DNA of 5,090 nucleotides from Pseudomonadota bacterium (GTDB taxonomy: Bacteria > Pseudomonadota > Alphaproteobacteria > Acetobacterales > Acetobacteraceae), in contig JAKBCX010000150.1 of the NCBI GenBank assembly GCA_021807465.1, positions 1 to 5,090 on the forward strand. Reading direction: 5' to 3'. The translations under genes were made by a program, and so were the position numbers. Positions 1 to 5,090 of the stretch are shown here, piece by piece (position 1 is the first letter of the stretch; each line of letters starts with the position of its first letter). The notes under the pieces were generated by a model, which did no database searches, had not been told where the DNA came from, and saw only the letters and a program-made list of their open reading frames with translations.

Positions 1-1
1 T

Positions 2-1063
2 GCGCAGGGGCTGCAGGTGGCGCTGGGCAAGGCTTGCGCGGCGGCGCAGAACGGGCAGATTGTCACCTTTGGTATTACGCCGGACAAGCCCGAGACAGGC
101 TATGGCTATATTGAAGTTGGCCCGGCGCTGGAAGATGTGGCCGGGGTGCATGTTATTAGCCGCTTTCTGGAAAAGCCGGAACGCGCCGGGGCCGAGGCGA
201 TGCTGGAAGCGGGCGGGTATTTGTGGAATTCCGGCATGTTCGTGTTCACCGCGAAAACGCTGCTGGAAGAGATGCAGATACATGCGCCGGAAGTGCTGGC
301 CGCGGTGCGCAAGGCGCTGGCCGGGCGCAAGGAGGATCTCGATTTTGTGCGGCTCGACGCCGCCGCGTTCAAGGCTTGCCCGGATATTAGCCTGGACTAT
401 GCCGTGGCCGAGCGTACCGAGCGCGCAGCCGTGGTGCCGGCGAATATTGGCTGGTCTGACATTGGAAGCTGGAGCGCGCTGTGGGAGTTGGGCGCCAAGG
501 ATGACGCCGGCAACGTGGCGCAGGGTGACGTGCTGCTGGAAAATGCCGTGAATTGCTATGTGCGTTCTGACGGCATGTTGACCGCGGTTGTGGGGTTGCA
601 GGATGCGGTGGTGGTGACCACCGAGGATGCCGTGCTGGCGCTGCACCGCGACCACGCCCAGGACGTGAAGAAGATTGTGGACCGGCTGAAGGCCGCCAAG
701 CGGCATGAGGGCATTGCCCATAACCGTATGTACCGGCCTTGGGGGTTCTATGAATCACTGATTGCCGGCGACAGATTCCAGGTGAAGCGCATTGTTGTGC
801 ATCCAGGCAACAAGCTCTCGCTGCAGAAGCACTTCCACCGTGCCGAGCACTGGGTGGTAGTGAACGGCACCGCGCTGGTGACACGTGAGGATGAGAAGAT
901 CATGTTGCGTGAGAATGAGAGTGTGTACCTGCCGCTGGGGGCGGTGCACCGGCTGGAAAACCCAGGCAAGATCAATCTTGAACTGATCGAGGTGCAGTCT
1001 GGCTCTTATTTGGGCGAAGACGATATTGTGCGGATTGAGGATACTTACGGGCGCACGGGCTGA
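2..1063 (+). CDS. manC: Mannose-1-phosphate guanylyltransferase / mannose-6-phosphate isomerase (bifunctional, 5'-truncated by window edge)
   Basis: This is the type II PMI/GMP enzyme (ManC/AlgA/XanB family). It converts fructose-6-P to mannose-6-P and couples mannose-1-P with GTP to give GDP-mannose in the cytoplasm. The frame is open to the left edge, giving 353 visible residues against a usual 470-480. About 120 N-terminal residues, including the nucleotide-binding GxGxRLWP..PKQ signature, therefore lie outside the window. Visible nucleotidyltransferase motifs are FLEKP (164-178), WNSG (224-235), LDYAVAE (392-412) and GWSDIGSW (449-472). The C-terminal cupin isomerase domain begins near 728 (RPWGFYE). 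It carries the metal-site motif QKHFHRAEHW (824-853) and the later LPLGAVH (929-949), whose histidine completes the expected metal ligands. Both halves look intact. The GTG at 17 lies inside the nucleotidyltransferase domain and is not the true start. A terminator follows the stop. The symbol is by family; manC, cpsB, xanB and algA are all used for it. Confidence 0.95.
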   Translation, partial: AQGLQVALGKACAAAQNGQIVTFGITPDKPETGYGYIEVGPALEDVAGVHVISRFLEKPERAGAEAMLEAGGYLWNSGMFVFTAKTLLEEMQIHAPEVLAAVRKALAGRKEDLDFVRLDAAAFKACPDISLDYAVAERTERAAVVPANIGWSDIGSWSALWELGAKDDAGNVAQGDVLLENAVNCYVRSDGMLTAVVGLQDAVVVTTEDAVLALHRDHAQDVKKIVDRLKAAKRHEGIAHNRMYRPWGFYESLIAGDRFQVKRIVVHPGNKLSLQKHFHRAEHWVVVNGTALVTREDEKIMLRENESVYLPLGAVHRLENPGKINLELIEVQSGSYLGEDDIVRIEDTYGRTG

Positions 1064-1091
1064 GGCGCTGGGTATAGGGTGTTTATATGGG

Positions 1092-1119
1092 CGCCGGGCC
1101 ATTTTGGCCCGGTGTTTTT
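1092..1119 (+). terminator. Rho-independent terminator after the PMI/GMP gene
   Basis: A 9-bp stem pairs 1092-1100 (CGCCGGGCC) with 1106-1114 (GGCCCGGTG), including one G-U pair, around an ATTTT loop. It is followed directly by five T residues at 1115-1119. It begins 28 bases after the stop codon. The GC-rich stem plus T-run is the classic form. It probably ends the upstream transcript and separates it from the glycosyltransferase group. Confidence 0.85.
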
Positions 1120-1173
1120 GTTTGAGAAGATGCTCGTGGCGTAGGTTATTCCCCTTGCGGGCATGTTGGCGCC

Positions 1174-1202
1174 TTGAGATGCAGGGGATAAAGTGGTGTA
1201 AA
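1174..1202 (+). promoter_or_regulatory. Candidate sigma-70-type promoter upstream of the 274-residue protein gene
   Basis: TTGAGA (1174-1179) and TGTAAA (1197-1202) are separated by exactly 17 bases. They match the -35 and -10 consensus at 5/6 and 4/6 positions. The site lies downstream of the terminator and about 70 bases before the next start codon, where a promoter would be needed. A short inverted repeat, GTGGT-N6-ACCAC (1193-1208), overlaps the -10 element. Matches of this quality occur by chance, so this is a candidate only. Confidence 0.35.
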
Positions 1203-1258
1203 AACCACACGGCGCGTATGGGACGGAAAGGGCTGGCTATAGGCTGAGACCCGGCTGT

Positions 1259-1263
1259 GGAGG
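1259..1263 (+). promoter_or_regulatory. Ribosome binding site deciding the start at 1274
   Basis: GGAGG lies 10 bases before the ATG at 1274. The next in-frame ATG, at 1286, would be 22 bases away, so the 1274 start is preferred. Confidence 0.6.
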
Positions 1264-1273
1264 CTAAACAGAG

Positions 1274-2098
1274 ATGAGTGCGGAGATGGCTGAAAGCCTG
1301 GCGGCTGGGGGGCAGGTAGGTGATTATGAAGCTGAAACCACGGCCGATGCGGGCCAGGTGCGGCAGGATGCTGACGCAACCATCCCAGTGCAAGAAGCCA
1401 CCGAGGTTGAAGGCTATATAGACGGGCTGGATTCGCGCTGGCACGTAATAGGCTGGGCACGCTCCTTACTGCGGGACGATGAGCGGCTTAAACTTGAGCT
1501 GGCCGAGGGCAACCAAACAATCTCCACAGACAGGGCCGAGCGTTTCCGTGGAGATCTGCTGGCCTCCAAGCGTGGCGACGGTAAATATGGGTTTCAATTA
1601 TCCATTCCCGCCAGCCTGTTTGATGGCCGGAGGCATAATTTTACCGTGCGCGTGGCACCGCCGGCCACGCCCTATGTGCTGGGGCGGCTGGATATTATTT
1701 TGCCCAGCCGTTTGCCGAAGGCGGCCGGAGGCGTGGCAGGTGCGGCTGCGGCCCAGATTGTGGAAGAAGTGCTGGGCGCCGGCGCGGCGCAGCCGGTGAA
1801 TTACTTGGAGATTTACGTGCAGAATCTCACCTCGGCGCTGGATGCCGTGGCGCGGGAATATGATTTTGCCACCGCATTGGGCTTGCTTTATGTGCATGTA
1901 TTGCGCCGCCGGATTGATGCGGGTGGGCTGCAGACGCGCTTGACGCGGCTAAGCAAAAACCCGGAGCAGCTTGCCGGGGTGGTACGCGAGATTGTGCTCT
2001 CGGACGAGGCGCAAAGCCGCCTCAAAACGCCAAGCGGTTATCACCTGCCGGACCTCGAGGCGCTACTCGCCTGGACCAGGCTGCGGCCGATTGTTTGA
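1274..2098 (+). CDS. Two-domain protein of unknown function: N-terminal 'GWA' beta-rich domain plus DUF4214-like C-terminal domain
   Basis: The 274-residue protein has no signal peptide or membrane segment that I can see. Residues 1-45 are acidic, Ala/Glu/Asp-rich and probably disordered. Residues about 46-145 form a compact, beta-rich unit opening with EGYIDGL and VIGWAR. It continues with a conserved-looking RFRGDLL (90-96), GFQLSIP (106-112) and LFDGRRH (115-121). I recall similar units attached to glycosyltransferases in alphaproteobacteria. After an Ala/Gly-rich linker (148-172), residues about 176-250 are helical. LLYVHVLRRRIDAGGLQ (204-220) and the following REIVLSDEAQSR (238-249) resemble DUF4214, whose usual pattern is 'lY..lLgR.pd..gl..w' then 'f..S.E'. 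The gene sits between a terminator and two glycosyltransferase genes, 67 bases before the first. An accessory or scaffold role in polysaccharide assembly is inference from position. No catalytic motif is visible. That the gene is real is nearly certain; its role is not known. Confidence 0.85.
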   Translation: MSAEMAESLAAGGQVGDYEAETTADAGQVRQDADATIPVQEATEVEGYIDGLDSRWHVIGWARSLLRDDERLKLELAEGNQTISTDRAERFRGDLLASKRGDGKYGFQLSIPASLFDGRRHNFTVRVAPPATPYVLGRLDIILPSRLPKAAGGVAGAAAAQIVEEVLGAGAAQPVNYLEIYVQNLTSALDAVAREYDFATALGLLYVHVLRRRIDAGGLQTRLTRLSKNPEQLAGVVREIVLSDEAQSRLKTPSGYHLPDLEALLAWTRLRPIV

Positions 2099-2165
2099 GC
2101 ATGTGCCTGTCCGTTCCATACGCGCCTGGCTGTAAAGCCGCGGCCGTTATCTGAAAGCGAGTTTC

Positions 2166-3470
2166 ATGATCTATTACAGTCATCGTACCCGCAAGGCTCT
2201 GGCTGAAGGGCATGTCTATCTACCCCTGGGCTTTGCTCATTATTCCTATGGCTCGGTTTGTCAGAAATTTTTGGAGCTGTTCAGGCGGGGGGGCATAAAG
2301 GCGCAAGAAGTATTGATGCCGGAAATTTATGCCAATGCCGCGCATTTAAGCCCGCCCGGCGGTGGCAAGCGGCCCGTGCATTTGGCTTTCAAGCCATACG
2401 AAGAAATCCGTTTGCTGAAGGGCGCGGCCAACGTGGCCCATGTAGCTTGGGAATTCAGCAAGGTGCCAAGTTTCGAGGGGCTGCCCTTCGACCACCCGCG
2501 CCGCGATAACGTGTTGAACGACTATGTGCATGTGCTGGGCATGGCATCGGAAATCTGGGTTGGGTGTGAATATACAAAATCGGTTTTCGAGGCGCATGGG
2601 CTGAAGCGCGTGCAGGTTATGCCGGCACCGATAGAGGTGGGTCCACCCAAGGCTGAATCTGGCGGAGATGAGCGGCTGGCCGGTTTGTTCAAGATTGGCT
2701 GTTTGGAATTCACGCGCAAGGCGATTGCCGGGTGTATCGACAGCACGGGCGCGCCGCGGCTGGATAACAGCACCATGTTCCGTGCCGAGGAATGCCGCGC
2801 CAATGGCGGGCGCGTGTTTTTTTCGGTATTCAACCCCGGCGACCCGCGCAAGAACATTGCCACTTTATTCCTGGGCTTTCAGGAATATCTGCATCGCAGC
2901 AAGCGGAATGATTTGCTGATCGTCAAACTCGTGCTCGATGGCTCGCCGCAATCGGTGCGCCAGGCGCTGAGCACGTATATGCCGAAGCATTTCGACTATG
3001 CTGGTGTGCCAATCTCTTTTGTTGATTGCGCGAATATATTGCTTGTGCCCGAGCGGCTGCCCGCCGAGGAGCTGGAGGCGCTGTACCAGGCGGCGGACTT
3101 TTATATTTGCACCAGCGCGGCGGAAGGGCAGGGGTTGCCGGTGCAGGAGGCGATGGCGGCCGGGCTTGTGCCTATTAGTGCCGCCGAGACCGCCATGGCC
3201 GATTACATAAAGCCGGCCCATGCCATTGTGCTACAAACCAGCGAGGCGCCGATACCGCTGCAAGTATCCGAGGCTTATGGGTTGTGGGGGGTTTCGTGGC
3301 AGCTGGCGGGGCACCAGGAGCTTGTCCGCGCATTGCAGCAAGCGGCGGAGATGCCGCGCGATGAATATGAGCAGCGCTCGCAGGCGGCGCGGGCTTTCAT
3401 TCAAAAAGAGTACGGGTTCGATGTTATCAGGAAGAAGCTTCTGAAACGCATGAAGGAATTGGCCGCATGA
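2166..3470 (+). CDS. Glycosyltransferase, GT-B fold, family GT4-like
   Basis: The 434-residue protein is probably a cytoplasmic or membrane-associated retaining glycosyltransferase that moves a sugar from a nucleotide donor to a growing glycan. The N-terminal Rossmann-like half contains LPLGFAHYSYGS (19-30). In the C-terminal half, VFNPGDPRKN (221-230) occupies the place of the usual strand-loop 'G...PRKN' of GT4 enzymes. EGQGLPVQE (320-328) is the E-x7-E motif that contacts the donor, followed by AMAAGLVPIS. No signal peptide or clear transmembrane helix is seen. Residues 176-215, between the halves, form an unusually long segment with cysteines at 179, 190 and 210. The ATG at 2166 is the only good start: an in-frame stop lies at 2133 and the next methionine is residue 51. 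The ribosome site is weak (a purine-rich AAAGCGAG just upstream). The stop overlaps the next start by four bases. Donor and acceptor cannot be told from sequence; mannose is plausible because of the nearby GDP-mannose enzyme. Confidence 0.92.
   Translation: MIYYSHRTRKALAEGHVYLPLGFAHYSYGSVCQKFLELFRRGGIKAQEVLMPEIYANAAHLSPPGGGKRPVHLAFKPYEEIRLLKGAANVAHVAWEFSKVPSFEGLPFDHPRRDNVLNDYVHVLGMASEIWVGCEYTKSVFEAHGLKRVQVMPAPIEVGPPKAESGGDERLAGLFKIGCLEFTRKAIAGCIDSTGAPRLDNSTMFRAEECRANGGRVFFSVFNPGDPRKNIATLFLGFQEYLHRSKRNDLLIVKLVLDGSPQSVRQALSTYMPKHFDYAGVPISFVDCANILLVPERLPAEELEALYQAADFYICTSAAEGQGLPVQEAMAAGLVPISAAETAMADYIKPAHAIVLQTSEAPIPLQVSEAYGLWGVSWQLAGHQELVRALQQAAEMPRDEYEQRSQAARAFIQKEYGFDVIRKKLLKRMKELAA
3452..3457 (+). 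promoter_or_regulatory. Ribosome binding site for the second glycosyltransferase, inside the preceding gene
   Basis: GAAGGA lies 9 bases before the ATG at 3467, within the last codons of the upstream glycosyltransferase. With the ATGA stop/start overlap it supports translational coupling and fixes the 3467 start. Confidence 0.6.
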
Positions 3471-4618
3471 GCAGGGGGCGCGGCAGTGCCGCCGAACAGA
3501 TTATCCGCCGCAATGCCGCGGTGTTCATGGACGTATCGGCCCTGATGGAGACCGCGTGGACCGGCATTGCCAATGTTACGGCCAATATGGCGCGAGAATT
3601 GTACCGGCAATTACCCAATAACAGCTATTTTTTCTCGCGCGGCTCGGTTATTGACCCCAGGGCGCTGGTTACGGCCATTGAGCGCGCGCCAGGTTGTTAC
3701 CTTGAGGTGCTGCTGGAGAATGGCCATGCCCAGCTTGGCAGCTTGGGCGATTTTATTGGCTTGGCACCGGTTTCCATCGGGATTTTTCCCAATATTAAAA
3801 CAGCGCATCGTGTTTTCGATGTGGAAGCGGTGGTGCTGCATGACCTTTCCGCCATGCTGATGCCCGAGCTGCACCATGATTGGGCGGCCTATGAGCACAC
3901 CAAGGCGATGATAAAGGATGTGAACTCGTCGGAAGTGGTATGCAGCGTCTCGGCCGCCACGCAGGCCGATGCCATGACCTATCTGGGGGTAAAGCCGGAA
4001 AACGCGATTGTCTCGCATCTTGGTGTGCGCCCGCCGCCAGAAGGGGCGGAGCCGCTGCCGCGGAAGAATTTCGCCATTGTGCTGGGCACCATAGAACCGC
4101 GCAAGAATTTGCGCCTGGTGGCGGAATACATGCTCAGCCGGCCAGGTTTGGCGCGGAACCTGGCCATGGTGTTTGTGGGGCGGCGCGGCTGGGGGCCGGC
4201 TTTTGATGAGGTGTTCGGCGACTTGCTGACCAACTCGCCCTGGAAAGACAAGATGTATTTTACCGATTTTGTTGGTGAGGCCGAGAAATGGGCATTGATG
4301 CGCAGCGCCCGATTCGCCATCTTCCCCTCGTTGTTCGAGGGGTTCGGCCTGCCAGTGCTGGAGTGCATGGCCGCTGGCTGCCCCGTCATCGCCTCGCGCA
4401 GCTCTTCGCTTGTGGAGTTCGGGCTGCCGGAACCGATGTATTTCGACCCGTTCTCGCTCGCCGATTTTTCGCGGGCCTTCCGCCACATGGAGGCGATGCC
4501 GGCGGATGAACATGCAAGGCTGGCCAGCGAATTGCGCAGCCAGGCGGCGGCTTTTACCTGGGATGCCTGCTTTTCCAGGCTGTTAAAGGCGGCCGTGGCG
4601 CGCCTGCCGGTGCAGTAG
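3467..4618 (+). CDS. Glycosyltransferase, GT-B fold, family GT4 (RfaB/WbdA-like group 1)
   Basis: This 383-residue protein is a typical-length GT4 enzyme. The N-terminal half begins with VFMDVSAL (19-26) and TGIANVTANMARELY (32-46), matching the 'D.S.....TGI.RV...L...L' opening common in mannosyl-, fucosyl- and rhamnosyltransferases of O-antigen and exopolysaccharide loci. The C-terminal half has the donor-domain opening GTIEPRKN (207-214), then FVGRRGWG and FVGEAEKWALM. EGFGLPVLE (291-299) is the E-x7-E motif, followed by CMAAGCPVIAS. All expected elements are present and nothing looks broken. The start overlaps the previous stop as ATGA, so the two glycosyltransferases are almost surely co-translated and probably act one after the other on the same glycan. 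A retaining transfer from GDP-mannose is plausible given the upstream PMI/GMP gene. The actual donor and linkage are not readable from sequence. Confidence 0.95.
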   Translation: MSRGRGSAAEQIIRRNAAVFMDVSALMETAWTGIANVTANMARELYRQLPNNSYFFSRGSVIDPRALVTAIERAPGCYLEVLLENGHAQLGSLGDFIGLAPVSIGIFPNIKTAHRVFDVEAVVLHDLSAMLMPELHHDWAAYEHTKAMIKDVNSSEVVCSVSAATQADAMTYLGVKPENAIVSHLGVRPPPEGAEPLPRKNFAIVLGTIEPRKNLRLVAEYMLSRPGLARNLAMVFVGRRGWGPAFDEVFGDLLTNSPWKDKMYFTDFVGEAEKWALMRSARFAIFPSLFEGFGLPVLECMAAGCPVIASRSSSLVEFGLPEPMYFDPFSLADFSRAFRHMEAMPADEHARLASELRSQAAAFTWDACFSRLLKAAVARLPVQ

Positions 4619-4734
4619 GGGCCGCGTTGCTTGCCGTGGATGAAAGATGGTAGTTGTGCATATTAGAGTGCAGCGAAGGGGGGTGGCGCGCCTTTCTTGT
4701 GGATAAACGCGCCTGAGGATGAAAGTTAGGGTTA
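4619..4734 (+). other. Intergenic gap with a GC inverted repeat, no clear terminator
   Basis: The 116 bases between the second glycosyltransferase and the sulfotransferase-like gene hold an inverted repeat, GGCGCG (4685-4690) and CGCGCC (4708-4713), with a 17-base loop and no T-run. It is not a standard terminator. I saw no convincing promoter. The downstream gene could be read from the same transcript or from its own unrecognised promoter. Confidence 0.4.
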
Positions 4735-5090
4735 ATGAGTCAGATTGCCGTTATTTTCGGAATGCAAAGGTGCGGTTCAAATTTCTTTTTATCAGCCTGC
4801 CGGTGCTACGAAGATTTGACGGTTTATGGCGAAATGTACCACCGTGGCGGGGTTTTCCCCTTCCAGCAGAGCCAGCCGGGTGATTACGAGATTAAGCGCA
4901 AGCTGGCTAACTTCATCCATAACCAGTTTCCCGAGCATGGAGACCCGGTATTGGCGGGCTGGGATTTCCAGGCGCCTTACAGCGCGGAAAGTGACGAGCG
5001 GCTGAGCCGGAGCCTGGTGCAGTTCGCCCACCGCGCGCCCAATAAATATTTCGCCGCCATCCGGGAGACGGCGGAGACCAGCCGGACGCT
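4735..5090 (+). CDS. Probable sulfotransferase family protein (3'-truncated by window edge)
   Basis: An open frame runs from ATG 4735 to the right edge without a stop, giving 118 complete codons. The protein begins MSQIAVIFGMQRCGSNFFL: a short beta strand followed by a loop matching the 5'-phosphosulfate-binding motif of PAPS-dependent sulfotransferases (usual form 'G.qRSGT/Sn.l'). Here it is G9, R12, C13, G14, S15, N16. YGEMYHRGGVF (31-41) follows and resembles the 'GE.f' segment after the first helix in NodH/Stf0-like bacterial sulfotransferases. Later residues (HRAPNKYFAAIRE, about 98-110) fit the helical region of that family. The likely role is transfer of sulfate from PAPS to a sugar hydroxyl. 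An in-frame stop at 4720 rules out a longer protein. A start at M10 would remove the strand before the loop. The ribosome site is poor: AGGG lies 3 bases and GAGGA 15 bases upstream. Reality of the gene is strong, sulfotransferase family likely, substrate unknown. The family's C-terminal PAPS-contact residues are out of view. Confidence 0.75.
   Translation, partial: MSQIAVIFGMQRCGSNFFLSACRCYEDLTVYGEMYHRGGVFPFQQSQPGDYEIKRKLANFIHNQFPEHGDPVLAGWDFQAPYSAESDERLSRSLVQFAHRAPNKYFAAIRETAETSRT

Noticed and set aside
17..60. GTG at 17 as the start of the first gene
   Set aside because: The frame is open to position 2 and this GTG falls inside the nucleotidyltransferase domain; the family needs about 120 more N-terminal residues.
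1026..1247. 73-codon plus-strand frame across the first intergenic gap
   Set aside because: It begins inside the PMI/GMP gene in another frame and reads through the terminator hairpin; the product is Arg/Leu/Cys-rich without any motif.
755..1444. 229-codon open frame on the minus strand
   Set aside because: It spans the cupin domain, the terminator and the start of the next gene in antisense. The protein is low-complexity in character with no recognisable motif; a shadow in GC-rich DNA.
2128..2139. GGCT-GTAA-AGCC hairpin in the gap before the first glycosyltransferase
   Set aside because: The stem is only 4 bp and no T-run follows; too weak to call a terminator or regulatory element.
3611..4513. 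300-codon open frame on the minus strand
   Set aside because: It is fully antisense to a clear GT4 gene. The product is rich in His/Arg/Gln with no domain; long antisense frames are expected at this base composition.
4685..4713. Inverted repeat GGCGCG/CGCGCC as a terminator
   Set aside because: The loop is long (17 bases), the stem is only 6 bp and there is no T-run. The core GGCGCGCC is also self-complementary, so it may be chance.
4792..5031. 79-codon open frame on the minus strand
   Set aside because: It is antisense to the plus-strand sulfotransferase-like frame, which has a recognisable phosphate-binding loop and runs on to the window edge.

Overview
The window is GC-rich bacterial DNA packed with plus-strand genes for making a surface or secreted polysaccharide. 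Codon use, gene style and protein features (a fused PMI/GMP enzyme, a small protein with a 'GWA'-type domain plus a DUF4214-like domain, and GT4 enzymes with a 'NPGDPRKN' loop) suggest an alphaproteobacterium. An acidophilic or acetic-acid-bacterium relative (Acetobacteraceae, Rhodospirillales) is my best guess, but this is recognition by eye and not a database match.

Layout from left to right: (1) positions 2-1063, the C-terminal three quarters of a bifunctional mannose-1-phosphate guanylyltransferase / mannose-6-phosphate isomerase, cut by the left edge. (2) 1064-1273, a 210-base gap with a convincing intrinsic terminator at its start and a possible promoter further on. (3) 1274-2098, a 274-residue two-domain protein of unknown function. 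(4) 2166-3470, a GT-B glycosyltransferase of family GT4 type. (5) 3467-4618, a second GT4 glycosyltransferase whose start overlaps the previous stop by four bases (ATGA). (6) 4735-5090, the first 118 codons of a probable sulfotransferase with an 'FGMQRCGSNF' phosphate-binding loop, cut by the right edge.

How the parts may work together: the first enzyme supplies GDP-mannose, directly or as precursor of GDP-fucose or GDP-rhamnose. The two GT4 enzymes probably add sugars to a lipid-linked repeat unit or a glycan chain. The sulfotransferase-like protein could decorate the product with sulfate. The terminator after the first gene suggests that the glycosyltransferase group is transcribed separately. 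Apart from the unrecognised 274-residue protein and the sulfotransferase-like gene, the content is ordinary for a polysaccharide locus. I saw no mobile element, CRISPR array, tRNA or rRNA.
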